This document shows, in pieces, positions 14,517 to 22,352 of a stretch of 32,623 nt of DNA. The notes under the pieces were generated by a model. That model had not been told where the DNA came from, did not search any database, and saw only the letters and a program-made list of their open reading frames with translations. Source of the DNA: a virus; IMG/VR virus record IMGVR_UViG_3300042914_002581, positions 1 through 32,623 of that record. One strand, 5' to 3'. Each line of letters starts with the position of its first letter. Position 1 is the stretch's first letter. The translations under genes and the position numbers were made by a program.

Positions 14517-16375
14517 CTCTTGAACAAGCCTCTGAGCTTCTTGAAAAGATTTCTAAGGAATACGCTACCTACGAGACGAAGAAGCGGTCGGACAAGTATT
14601 ACATCCCGAACTTCTATCCTACCTATCGTGAGTGTGTAGAAATGGCTTCGAGGCTTAGGGTTCACTCGGACTATGATGCCTTCCCGGAAAAGTTATTCCG
14701 TGAGAAAGCTCCCAATGAGTTGCCCCACGAGTTCAACTACCGAAAGAATATCTACAAGCCGATAACCGTTCCTTATTTCCATAAGGCGGTTAATGTGGCT
14801 GGTCGTGTTTGGAATAGGCAGAACTACGAGATTAGGTATGCTAATGTTGAGCAAGAGCGGTATTTCAATCAAGAGTATCCGAGGTTTGGCAGTATTGAAA
14901 CCTACTTTCAGCAGATAGTAACCTTCGTTACCTTGACTGACCCCAATGCTGTTTTGGGGATTATGCCAGTGAACTTACAGTATTTGGAGGATGGTACTTT
15001 CAATGATACGATTGAGGTAACTCCAACGGCACATTGTTTTAAGAGCAAGAGGGTATGGGCTTGGAAGGATGAGGAGTATGCCATTATCCGCGCTGATTAC
15101 AGCAGTAAGGTTACGCTTGGCTCTGATGGCTCGAAGGAGGTTGAGGATGGATTGGTCTTTTTCATATTTGACCGCAACGAGATTCAAGTTGCCACGCAAG
15201 TAGGCAGAAAGAGTGATTACATATTTGATATAGAATTATACTACCGCCATAACCTCAACCAACTTCCTTGTGTTCGCTTGGGAGGGATTAGCGTTCAAGA
15301 GGATGGCGATTACTACTATCAATCGTTTTATACGCCTGCTATCCCTGCCCTTGACCAGGCGGTTAATGACTTCTCTACTTTACAAATGAGCAAGTTTTCC
15401 CATGCTTTTTTGCAGAAGTGGGAGTATGTCGATGAGTGCGATAAGTGTAATGGAAGTGGGCAGATTGAAGAGGCTTTGGGCTTTGAGGATAAAGTGGCGA
15501 TTGCTTGTTCGAATTGTGGCGGCACAGGAACGAGGCGAATGTTCGGGCCACTTTCTGTCTATCAAATTCAAGCACCCAATAGGTTTACAACCGAAACCGA
15601 GACCAAGATACAAGTCCCCCCGGCTGGCTTCATAGACGTTAAGCACGAAATTCTTGACTTCTTAAACAAGCAAGTGATAACCAATATTCAGATGGCTTTC
15701 GAGCTTTTGTCTATTGACGTTATGAACAACGAGAAGATTAGCGGAAGGGAAACAGCAACTGGTAAGGCTATTGACCGAGAGGAGTTATACAGCTTCCTTT
15801 TGAGTTTCTCTGCTGTGGTCTTTTCGGACTTTGAGTTCGCTATCAATATGATAGGTCGGATGCGCTTTGGTGATTCTTGGCAGTCCCCTGCTATCCGTTA
15901 CCCTCAGAACTTCGAGATGAGGACTGATGCCGAGCTTACTGCCGAGATTAAGGGTGCGCCATCGTTCTCTAAGGCTATGTTGGCTCAGCAGTACTTGGAC
16001 ACGAGGTTTCCAATTGAGGAAACAAAGAGTGCCATTATGAAGCTATCTGTTAAGGTTGACCCATACTTTAATTTGGATGCTAAGGAGGTTATGTTGCTTG
16101 TGGCTGGTGGTATGATTGAGAAGTGGGAAGGCTTGATGCACTTTAAGGTAGAGTCGATTATTAGGGATTTGGTTTATGAGGATGAGGGATTTTTGGCTTT
16201 GGACTACTTAGAACAAAAGAAAAAGATTGAAGAGGTGGCTAAAAGGCTTGTTCCCAAGAAAAATACACTACCTTTGAGCGACAATATGTCTGCTTATGGC
16301 TTACGACAAAATAATAGAGCTTCTGGACGAAGTACCGCAGGAGATAGCTCAGAGGAACAAGGAGACGGAGAATAG
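14513..16375 (+). CDS. Portal protein with a DnaJ-like zinc-binding insertion
   Basis: 620 residues at the start of the head module, followed by MuF-type, scaffold and capsid genes, the standard portal position. The N-terminal third has portal-like segments (YKPITVPYFHKAVNVAGRVW at 81-100; IVTFVTLTDPNAVLGIMP at 135-152). A conspicuous feature is two CxxCxGxG motifs, CDKCNGSG at 309-316 and CSNCGGTG at 332-339, the zinc-binding pattern of the DnaJ cysteine-rich domain; one pair of such motifs would make one Zn site. Downstream, PPAGFIDVKHEILDFL and a long helical region match the portal stem/crown part. The portal dodecamer is the DNA gate at the capsid vertex. The start is set by ATGA overlap with a tiny leader frame. 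The C-terminus overlaps the next gene by 80 nt. Confidence 0.8.
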   Translation: MTLEQASELLEKISKEYATYETKKRSDKYYIPNFYPTYRECVEMASRLRVHSDYDAFPEKLFREKAPNELPHEFNYRKNIYKPITVPYFHKAVNVAGRVWNRQNYEIRYANVEQERYFNQEYPRFGSIETYFQQIVTFVTLTDPNAVLGIMPVNLQYLEDGTFNDTIEVTPTAHCFKSKRVWAWKDEEYAIIRADYSSKVTLGSDGSKEVEDGLVFFIFDRNEIQVATQVGRKSDYIFDIELYYRHNLNQLPCVRLGGISVQEDGDYYYQSFYTPAIPALDQAVNDFSTLQMSKFSHAFLQKWEYVDECDKCNGSGQIEEALGFEDKVAIACSNCGGTGTRRMFGPLSVYQIQAPNRFTTETETKIQVPPAGFIDVKHEILDFLNKQVITNIQMAFELLSIDVMNNEKISGRETATGKAIDREELYSFLLSFSAVVFSDFEFAINMIGRMRFGDSWQSPAIRYPQNFEMRTDAELTAEIKGAPSFSKAMLAQQYLDTRFPIEETKSAIMKLSVKVDPYFNLDAKEVMLLVAGGMIEKWEGLMHFKVESIIRDLVYEDEGFLALDYLEQKKKIEEVAKRLVPKKNTLPLSDNMSAYGLRQNNRASGRSTAGDSSEEQGDGE

Positions 16376-17117
16376 GTTTTTTGAGCTTATCATTCTTTTG
16401 CTTTCTCAATTTAGCTTCGATGATGAGGGGAATGTAGAGCAAACTGATGCCAACTACGCTCGATTTAATGGGATGGTAGATGACATTGAGGAGGCTTTAT
16501 ACGATAGTGGGTTTTCCGATACGATAGCCTATTTTCAGCAGAGTGTTGATAGGGTAAAGGAGCTTATTGAGGGTGAGTTTAACTTATCCGCTGAAAGCGA
16601 GATGCTTCGTAATACTTTGAATGCTGGGCAAGTGGAGGTTGAGGGGATTGCCGCAGAGGACATTCGGAGTGCTTCAAGGGATATTTCTACCGAGATAGCG
16701 AGCCTTATCGTGTTTTTAATTGTTGCTGGCTCAAGTCGTTCTGCCATTGAGGATTCTTTGGAGGAGTTGATAGTCGGCAATAGCTCTAAACTTGGTGTTG
16801 TTTCCCACAATACGAACACGAGGTTTGATTCTGTTTTCTCTGCTGTGGTTCGCTCGTATGCCTATTCGATATATACGCTATTGGGCTTTAATGAGTTTAG
16901 GTATGAGGGTGGCTTGATACAAGATTCAAGGCCTTTCTGCGTTGAGCGCAACGGAAACACCTACACTACCGAGCAAGTTAAGTCTTGGGCTGATTTGCCT
17001 CAATGGAGGGGTAGAATGCCAGGGACTACCAAGGAAACGATATTCTTCTATTTGGGCGGATATCGTTGCCGCCACTGGCTTGTTCCGATTAAGAATGCTG
17101 ACCAACAAAACGCTTAA
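16296..17117 (+). CDS. MuF-like minor head protein
   Basis: 273 residues. The C-terminus matches the phage Mu gpF-like head morphogenesis domain: FRYEGGLIQDSRPFCVERNG (about 208-227), YTTEQVKSW, WRGRMPGTT and FFYLGGYRCRHWLVPI near residues 252-267, with the conserved cysteines and His. The N-terminal half is helical and acidic. Family members sit inside or at the portal vertex of the prohead and are often ejected or aid DNA packaging. The gene starts 80 nt before the portal stop in another frame, a long overlap, but the ATG is the only one that gives the full N-terminal helix region. It lies in the conserved portal-MuF-scaffold-capsid order. Confidence 0.85.
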   Translation: MAYDKIIELLDEVPQEIAQRNKETENRFFELIILLLSQFSFDDEGNVEQTDANYARFNGMVDDIEEALYDSGFSDTIAYFQQSVDRVKELIEGEFNLSAESEMLRNTLNAGQVEVEGIAAEDIRSASRDISTEIASLIVFLIVAGSSRSAIEDSLEELIVGNSSKLGVVSHNTNTRFDSVFSAVVRSYAYSIYTLLGFNEFRYEGGLIQDSRPFCVERNGNTYTTEQVKSWADLPQWRGRMPGTTKETIFFYLGGYRCRHWLVPIKNADQQNA

Positions 17118-17128
17118 ACCTTAAAACT

Positions 17129-17410
17129 ATGCAAACAAAAAAGATTAGAGCCATATCTCGCGGAAGTGTGATATGGATTTCGGAGGCTACGGCTAAGAAT
17201 GCCGATTTTCTGAAGAAGTACAAGATTACCATTGATGATGCTTCGTTTCAGCCTGTTGAGGCTACTGTGGTTCAGAGGGAGGTAATTCATGCTGAGCTTC
17301 CAGAGGTTGAGGATATGATTGAGGAGAGGGAAGAAACGGATGTAGAGTCTTTGGATGAAACTTCCGAAGAAAAACCAAAGAGAACGAGAAAACCTAAAAC
17401 AGAAGAATAA
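17129..17410 (+). CDS. Small head-module protein of unknown function
   Basis: 93 residues; family not recognised. The N-terminal 45 residues look like a small folded domain (KIRAISRGSVIWISEATAKN, KYKITIDDASFQP). The C-terminal half is strongly acidic, ending in a Lys/Arg patch (KPKRTRKPK). It lies 11 nt after the MuF-like gene and shares one base with the scaffold gene (TAATG), so it belongs to the head operon. Short acidic proteins here often assist prohead assembly, but that is inference only. Confidence 0.6.
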   Translation: MQTKKIRAISRGSVIWISEATAKNADFLKKYKITIDDASFQPVEATVVQREVIHAELPEVEDMIEEREETDVESLDETSEEKPKRTRKPKTEE

Positions 17411-18225
17411 TGGCTATTGACCACAAAGAAATGTCGAAGTGGCTCTTTGACAAAGAGCAAGAGTTTGAAACCTTGGATGAGTTCAAGGATTTATTGGCTA
17501 AGAAGTATGTTAGCCGCGAGGTAGCTGCGGATGATGAGGATATCCGCAACAAGGTTACTGGCAAGACGCTCGGTGCTTTGGAGACTAAGTTCAAGCGTTC
17601 ATTTGGCTTGACTGAGGATGATGTTAAGGGCAAGAAGTTATCCGAGTTGTTTGAGCTTGCCGAGGCTAAGAACAAGACCTTGATTGATGACCTTCAAAAG
17701 CAGATTAAGAACGCTGATACTCCGCAAGAGTTAAAGGAGCTTCGTGAGCAGTTGGATATGGCCAAAAGACGTGCTACTGAGCAGGAGGATTTATCGAAGA
17801 GCTTGACTGAAAAGTTAGCTGAAACCGAGGCTTCTTCTGCTACTCGTTTTCAAGAGTATGTAACCAATATGAACGTGGAGAGGGTTAAAAATTCTATTCC
17901 TTGGAGCGACTTAGCCAATCAATATGCGCGTAGGGGCTTTGAAATGGATATTAAAGAAAAGTATATCTTTGCGATGTCTGATGACAAGTTGATTGTAACG
18001 GACAAAAACGGCAATCAGATTAAGAACGATAAGGGGACAGGGTATTTGACTGCGGAGGAACTTTATCGTTTGGAGGCTGATAAAGCTGGGTTGATAAAGA
18101 AAGCAGGGGATGCTGGAGGCAGGGCTACCACGTCAAGTGTTAGAACTCCTTCACCAGAAGCCCCAAAAAGATATGCTCACCCAAGGCTTTCGGGACACCT
18201 CGAGGCTTTGAAGCAAGAGAAATAA
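17410..18225 (+). CDS. Prohead scaffolding protein
   Basis: 271 residues immediately upstream of the capsid gene. The middle (about 75-150) is a charged coiled coil (LFELAEAKNKTLIDDLQKQI, ELREQLDMAKRRATEQEDL), as in scaffold proteins that template capsid assembly. The N-terminus is acidic and the C-terminus is basic with prolines (KRYAHPRLSGHLEALKQEK), typical of the capsid-binding tail of scaffolds. No protease motif is visible in the head module, so it may leave the prohead intact or be cut by an unrecognised enzyme. The start shares a base with the upstream stop (TAATG). It is separated from the capsid ATG by a 90-nt leader rich in hairpins. Confidence 0.78.
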   Translation: MAIDHKEMSKWLFDKEQEFETLDEFKDLLAKKYVSREVAADDEDIRNKVTGKTLGALETKFKRSFGLTEDDVKGKKLSELFELAEAKNKTLIDDLQKQIKNADTPQELKELREQLDMAKRRATEQEDLSKSLTEKLAETEASSATRFQEYVTNMNVERVKNSIPWSDLANQYARRGFEMDIKEKYIFAMSDDKLIVTDKNGNQIKNDKGTGYLTAEELYRLEADKAGLIKKAGDAGGRATTSSVRTPSPEAPKRYAHPRLSGHLEALKQEK

Positions 18226-18226
18226 C

Positions 18227-18289
18227 GACACGCTGTGTCTGGCAGACATTAAGTGCCAAATGTGCTCTGAGGTTAGGCATTAAGTAACC
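18227..18289 (+). promoter_or_regulatory. Three small hairpins in the capsid gene leader, two with matching loops
   Basis: GACAC/GTGTC with a 3-nt loop (18227-18239), TGGCA/TGCCA with loop GACATTAAG (18240-18258), and GGTTA/TAACC with loop GGCATTAAG (18271-18289). The last two have 5-bp stems, 9-nt loops differing at one base, and centres 31 nt apart. No U-run follows, so they are not terminators. They could be an RNA-binding site controlling capsid translation, an mRNA stabiliser, or a DNA operator. No -7 box was found in this leader. Confidence 0.5.
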
Positions 18290-18315
18290 GAAAAACCTTT
18301 TTAATATCTAACAAA

Positions 18316-19368
18316 ATGTCTTATTCTTTTAGTGATTTTATTTCTTGTCCAGACCTTCAAGGTCGTCTTGAGGAGGGCTACTTCAAAGGAGACCCTCAAA
18401 TGTTCCCAGGGCACATTAACACCCTTCGTGCTGTTACCTCGCCCATGAATGAGCAGGGAATCCTGCAACGTCAGATTGACACCGGAAACGGCCACTATCG
18501 CGCTGTTGAGGTTGTGTATCAGCCTCGTATGACCGACACCGGTACTTCAACTTCTGCTGAGTTGAATTGTGCTGCTGGCCCTGTTTACGGAGAGACCTCT
18601 AAGCTTTACAACATTGACCCTACGGTTGGTGCTTCTCGCAGATGGTCTTTTTCTTTGGATGAGCTTGCTCCTCGTTGTGAGTCTGACGAGAACTATGTTG
18701 CTCGGCAGTTGGCTTACCACTTGCAAGCACTTAAGCGGAAGATGAACACCGAAGCTGTTAGCTTTATTGACACTAACTTCGGTAATTACTCCGTGGGTCA
18801 TGGCAGCACGGTTGTCGGAAACTTGCTTACCACAAGCACTAAAAACAACACTACTGGTGTGTACTTGGATGAGTACCTTTCCGATGTAACCTACCAATAT
18901 CAGTTGGCAGAGGGTTGGGATAGGCCTATCGTTGTGGGTGGTGAGTTGTCTCATAAGTACATGACTGCTGTTCGTAACAGCTGTTGCGCTACTTTGAACG
19001 TTGACCTTCAGTCGATGATGAGTTCGGATGCTCAGATGTACTTCTTCTTCGAGCCAAAGGCTGATTCTGTTTTCGGTGCTGGTGAGTTCGCGTTCTTCGC
19101 CCCAGGTGCTATTCAGCTTATCCGCTACAATGCGTTCAAGGGTGCTAATGGTATCCGTGTAATTAACGACCAAGCCATCAAGAAGGGCACTATCGTTGAC
19201 CCTGAAACTGGTTTGGAGTTTGATTACTACGCTCAACTTGACTGTAACCAATGGAAGTTCTTCCTTGGCTTAGCATTCGAGTATGTTGGAATGCCTGATG
19301 ATATGTTCTTCGCTACCGATGCATTGAGTGGTGTGAACTACATCTTCAATGGTCTGGTGAGCAACTAA
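18316..19368 (+). CDS. Major capsid protein
   Basis: 350 residues directly after the scaffold gene and closed by a strong terminator. The sequence alternates helix and strand without catalytic motifs and shows several MCP-like features: a long helix with paired charged residues (ENYVARQLAYHLQALKRKMN near 122-141), a TIVDPETGLEFDYYAQLD segment near residue 294, and a conserved-looking C-terminus FAFFAPGAIQLIRYNAF ... EYVGMPDDMFF. It is most likely an HK97-like fold shell subunit, though the class cannot be proved without structure. The ATG is preceded by the A-rich sequence typical of strong Bacteroidota starts. Two or three leader hairpins may regulate it. Confidence 0.85.
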   Translation: MSYSFSDFISCPDLQGRLEEGYFKGDPQMFPGHINTLRAVTSPMNEQGILQRQIDTGNGHYRAVEVVYQPRMTDTGTSTSAELNCAAGPVYGETSKLYNIDPTVGASRRWSFSLDELAPRCESDENYVARQLAYHLQALKRKMNTEAVSFIDTNFGNYSVGHGSTVVGNLLTTSTKNNTTGVYLDEYLSDVTYQYQLAEGWDRPIVVGGELSHKYMTAVRNSCCATLNVDLQSMMSSDAQMYFFFEPKADSVFGAGEFAFFAPGAIQLIRYNAFKGANGIRVINDQAIKKGTIVDPETGLEFDYYAQLDCNQWKFFLGLAFEYVGMPDDMFFATDALSGVNYIFNGLVSN

Positions 19369-19391
19369 GAAGGCTTAGTATGTGATGACGA

Positions 19392-19420
19392 GGGGGTGCT
19401 GAAAAGCATCCCCTTTTTTT
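19392..19420 (+). terminator. Rho-independent terminator after the capsid gene
   Basis: GGGGGTGCT (19392-19400) pairs with AGCATCCCC (19405-19413), one G-U wobble, around a GAAA tetraloop, then a seven-T run (19414-19420). Confidence 0.93.
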
Positions 19421-19424
19421 ATGT

Positions 19425-19432
19425 TAAATTTG
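19425..19432 (+). promoter_or_regulatory. Promoter -7 box TAAATTTG for the connector genes
   Basis: Exact TAnnTTTG match four bases after the terminator T-run. CCCT separates it from the ATG at 19437, as at 12104-12116, predicting a leaderless transcript. Confidence 0.65.
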
Positions 19433-19436
19433 CCCT

Positions 19437-20438
19437 ATGAACTGTTGGAATAACGTAATTGGTATTAGGGGTTTGTGCGACCCTGAAACTCCTTCAAGCG
19501 GTCTATACATCAATGACTTGACAGGCATCTCTATGAGCGACCTTGATTCAGGCGTTAATGAGGAAGATAAGACCGCCTACACGCTCATTCAGAGAAAGAT
19601 AGACCAAGCCGCGAATATGATTCAGGCGGAGTCTTTGGCTTACCTATACAATCGTTGGAACTACCTAACGAGCAGTTGGGATGGCCAAGTTGGTTTTTGG
19701 CCTCAGCAACTTGAAGCATTAGGCTCTTCTGCTGTTTGGAGGGGCATCGGTGTTCGCTACCGACAAGCCGACTACATAGCCGTTACCCTTACTGCCGTTA
19801 ATCTCTTGGTGAACTACACTGGAACGGTGAACGTCTTGGTTTACGATTTGATTACTGGGAATGTTTTAGAGACCATCCCTGTAACTACTGTGGCAGGAAC
19901 TCCATCACGGCTTGTGGTGAACAAGAAGTTCACGAGTAATGGGCAGATGCTTAACCTTGCTTTCTTGTATAACGCTACTGCGGTGAACTCCTACCAAACT
20001 GGGCTTTACCCTGTCTATGGTTGTGGGGGTTGTTCAAGGGGTTCGAGGTGGCAGAACAACGTATTGGAGAGGACTATTGAGATACCTACCACTGGTGCGG
20101 TTATCGAGCAGAATATATCTGGTGGCTCTTGGACTGGCGGTCTTTCCGTTGAGTACCAAGTGGCTTGTTCCTTTGAGAGTTTGCTGTGTGCTCATATAGG
20201 GCAGTTGGGCTATCCTTTGCTTTACAAGGCAGGGATGCTGATTATGAAGGAAATGGAGTTCTCCAAAAGGCTGAATGGCATTATTTCCTACAATCGTGAG
20301 CGGAATGCTCAGCTTGTAGAGTATTACCAACAGCAGTATGATGCCTATATGTCGAGGTATTTTGAACAAGCCTATATGCCTGATACTGGTTGTTTTTCTT
20401 GCAGACAAAGGGTTAGACAAGTGAGCCGAATCCCATGA
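19437..20438 (+). CDS. Cysteine-containing virion protein, possible head-tail connector
   Basis: 333 residues beginning MNCWNNVIGIRGLCD, then GLYINDLTGISMSDL (about 22-36), a pattern I associate with conserved structural proteins of Bacteroidota phages located after the capsid gene. An N-terminal helical domain (to about residue 75) is followed by a beta-rich middle with CGGC near 196-199 and a C-terminal helix with CFSC near residue 322. Position directly downstream of the capsid and before tail-completion-type genes suggests a neck or adaptor role; this is inference. It is the first gene of a new transcript with a leaderless start and overlaps the next gene by four bases (ATGA). Confidence 0.6.
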   Translation: MNCWNNVIGIRGLCDPETPSSGLYINDLTGISMSDLDSGVNEEDKTAYTLIQRKIDQAANMIQAESLAYLYNRWNYLTSSWDGQVGFWPQQLEALGSSAVWRGIGVRYRQADYIAVTLTAVNLLVNYTGTVNVLVYDLITGNVLETIPVTTVAGTPSRLVVNKKFTSNGQMLNLAFLYNATAVNSYQTGLYPVYGCGGCSRGSRWQNNVLERTIEIPTTGAVIEQNISGGSWTGGLSVEYQVACSFESLLCAHIGQLGYPLLYKAGMLIMKEMEFSKRLNGIISYNRERNAQLVEYYQQQYDAYMSRYFEQAYMPDTGCFSCRQRVRQVSRIP

Positions 20439-21094
20439 AGATAGAGGACTTCATATCAATTTTGAAGAGGCAAGAGGCTTCTATGAAGCAATCTTCGGAG
20501 CAAGCTTTGAAAAGCTCTGCTCAAATGGTGCATAAGCAATATGTGGAGAGGATATTTGATACTGGCCTTGACCATAATGAGCAACCTATTGGTAAGTATA
20601 GCACGAGGAGAACCACTTTTTATCGTTGGAATTTCTTGCCGAGCAAGTTAAATAAGTTTAAGCCTACCGGGTATTATACGAGCAAAGGCAAGGTAGTGCC
20701 TTATATGGTGTTGAATGGATATAAGGAGTTAAAGTCTATTCAAGGGCTTAATTCTTCTTTCGTTGATTTGACTTATACCGGTTCTTTGAAGAAAGATTTC
20801 AGTCAAGTTCCTAAGAGGTTAAATTCAAGAACTTACCAAGGTTATTCCTTTTTTGCTTATGGAATAAAAATTGAGGACAACAACCCAACAAGTCCTGGTT
20901 GGGATACTCCTTCTAAGCCAAAAGCGATAGGAAATGCCTCTAAGGTTGTTAAAAACACAAGTCGGTTTAGGACTCCGATTGGCAAGCATTCAGTACGAGA
21001 GGAGTATGCTTTTATAAGCAGTTTTAATAGGATTCTGAATAGATTGGTTTTTAGGGATACTCCAATATCTCAGATTGAAGGCTTTGGCGGATAA
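20435..21094 (+). CDS. Virion morphogenesis / tail completion-like protein
   Basis: 219 residues. An N-terminal helix (KRQEASMKQSSEQALKSSAQ) is followed by GLDHNEQPIGKYSTRR and then GYKELKSIQGLNSSFVDLTY ending in TGSL. That order (G-x-x-x-G-K-Y-S, then Y-K-x-L/R, then V-D-L-T-x-(S/T)-G) is typical of phage virion morphogenesis or HK97 gp10-like tail-completion proteins that join head and tail. The remainder is Lys/Ser-rich. Position among connector genes supports the call. The start overlaps the upstream stop as ATGA. Confidence 0.65.
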   Translation: MKIEDFISILKRQEASMKQSSEQALKSSAQMVHKQYVERIFDTGLDHNEQPIGKYSTRRTTFYRWNFLPSKLNKFKPTGYYTSKGKVVPYMVLNGYKELKSIQGLNSSFVDLTYTGSLKKDFSQVPKRLNSRTYQGYSFFAYGIKIEDNNPTSPGWDTPSKPKAIGNASKVVKNTSRFRTPIGKHSVREEYAFISSFNRILNRLVFRDTPISQIEGFGG

Positions 21095-21105
21095 TTTAAG
21101 AATAT

Positions 21106-21729
21106 ATGATTATAACTATCGTAAACGGCATTTTAGATAGACTTCGTGATTACGATGTAGCTCGGCACTATGGATTTGCTGAGATGCTTCCGGATGGCGA
21201 GAGTATCATCCCTGCTATCTACTGCAACAATGGAGAGTATCGGCACGTTGTAAACGACTATGAGTGGAGTGAGGGTATCGCCTACATTCGTTTGAGTGGT
21301 GCTGATACGAGTGAGCCTATTTTCGATGAGGCGTTTGTTGGATGCCAAGACCTCATTTCTATTCGGCAGCCTATGACTTTGGTTGTTATTGGCAAGAGGA
21401 AGAAGTATCGTAACTTCGAGATGGGTGAGTTGATTAGGGCTAAGGTTACAGGCACTTATCCTTCAATTTCTGCCACTATCGGTGCTGTCTATGTAGATAT
21501 AGATGTTCGTTCTATTGACTACGATATATCAACTGTTTTGCGCTCTGAGTTTGAGGGGGCTTCTATCTCTTGGGATACTGCCAACTATATTATTTCCTTG
21601 TCTATTGATGTTACCATTCGTATTGATAGCAAGTGTTTGAATCAAGCGGCTGCTTGTGATTTGAATGCGATAGCCGTTAATTTGGATGATGACTTAGCTT
21701 CGAATGGTAGTACAACTTTAACATACTAA
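21106..21729 (+). CDS. Probable neck / tail terminator-type protein
   Basis: 207 residues, alpha/beta N-terminal half and beta-rich C-terminal half. The opening MIITIVNGILDRLRDYDVAR followed by a strand-rich central part (YIRLSGADTSEPIFDEAF, PMTLVVIGKRKKYRNFEMGE, VYVDIDVRSIDYDIS) and a final SLSIDVTIRIDSKCL resemble small tail-terminator or completion proteins. I do not recognise a named family. Genomic position after a virion-morphogenesis-like gene supports a head-tail joining role. It follows the preceding gene by 11 nt and the next gene starts two bases after its stop. Confidence 0.5.
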   Translation: MIITIVNGILDRLRDYDVARHYGFAEMLPDGESIIPAIYCNNGEYRHVVNDYEWSEGIAYIRLSGADTSEPIFDEAFVGCQDLISIRQPMTLVVIGKRKKYRNFEMGELIRAKVTGTYPSISATIGAVYVDIDVRSIDYDISTVLRSEFEGASISWDTANYIISLSIDVTIRIDSKCLNQAAACDLNAIAVNLDDDLASNGSTTLTY

Positions 21730-21731
21730 AA

Positions 21732-22298
21732 ATGGCACGAAAAAGAATTAAGGATTTAGATTTGGCCTCTTCGACTACTGGCTCGGAGTTTTTGGCTATT
21801 GATGCCCAAGGGTTTAGTTCGGCTAAGAAGGTGGCTTTAAGCTCTATTGTGGGCTCGGCATCTTCTTACTGCTCTTGGGGGCTTACCGATGAGAGTGGTA
21901 CTTTTGAAACGAGCTTTCCAGGGGCGAACACATATACGAACTTAATTGTAGGAAGCTCGATTGCTTTTGCTGTTAATACTTCGGACTTTTCGGTTTCTTC
22001 TGTTGGGGTTGTAACCTACACTGGCACTGCTACCAAGCCCTTCCTTATTTTGGTTGGTGCGGATGTTTTCGGCAATAACAACGAGGATATTCGATTTGCG
22101 GTTACCAAGGTCAGTACGATATTGGCAGGAGGGATTGCCTCTTGTGTCTTACCTTCTGGTAGCAAAAGTGAGTCCGTGTTCTTGGCTGCGGCTACCACTC
22201 TATCCACGAATAATACTATCCGCATAAGGGTTAAGAACGTAGCGGCTACAAACAACATCCATACGGTAGCTGCTTCTTTGAGCATTGTGTCTTTGTAG
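21732..22298 (+). CDS. Fibre-like virion protein with short N-terminal anchor
   Basis: 188 residues. The N-terminus RIKDLDLASSTTGSEFLAID followed by KKVALSSIV is the short motif found at the start of many phage fibres and appendages (K-I-x-D-L ... G-x-E ... K-x-x-L-x-x-I). The remaining 130 residues are all-beta, Thr/Ser-rich, ending in repeated strands (TIRIRVKNVAATNNIHTVA), like a small trimeric C1q/TNF-like head domain. It may be a short tail or head fibre contacting the host surface. Evidence is pattern-level only. A second, weaker promoter lies just after its stop (22301-22333). Confidence 0.5.
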   Translation: MARKRIKDLDLASSTTGSEFLAIDAQGFSSAKKVALSSIVGSASSYCSWGLTDESGTFETSFPGANTYTNLIVGSSIAFAVNTSDFSVSSVGVVTYTGTATKPFLILVGADVFGNNNEDIRFAVTKVSTILAGGIASCVLPSGSKSESVFLAAATTLSTNNTIRIRVKNVAATNNIHTVAASLSIVSL

Positions 22299-22300
22299 CC

Positions 22301-22333
22301 GAAAAAACAACAATTTAGAATATCGTAATTTAG
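22301..22333 (+). promoter_or_regulatory. Promoter with GAAAAAAC box and imperfect -7 box TAATTTAG
   Basis: GAAAAAAC at 22301-22308, 17-nt spacer, then TAATTTAG at 22326-22333 (one mismatch to TAnnTTTG). The GAAAAAACAACAA stretch is identical to that upstream of the portal unit at 14423. The gene starts at 22353. Confidence 0.5.
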
Positions 22334-22352
22334 CACCCATAAACACAATAAG

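Noticed and set aside
15437-15529. A DnaJ chaperone gene
   Set aside because: The CxxCxGxG motifs lie inside one continuous portal-type frame; no J-domain HPD motif is present.
18547-19251. A 234-codon minus-strand frame antisense to the capsid gene
   Set aside because: It lies wholly inside a well-supported structural gene, lacks a promoter and its translation has no protein-like pattern.
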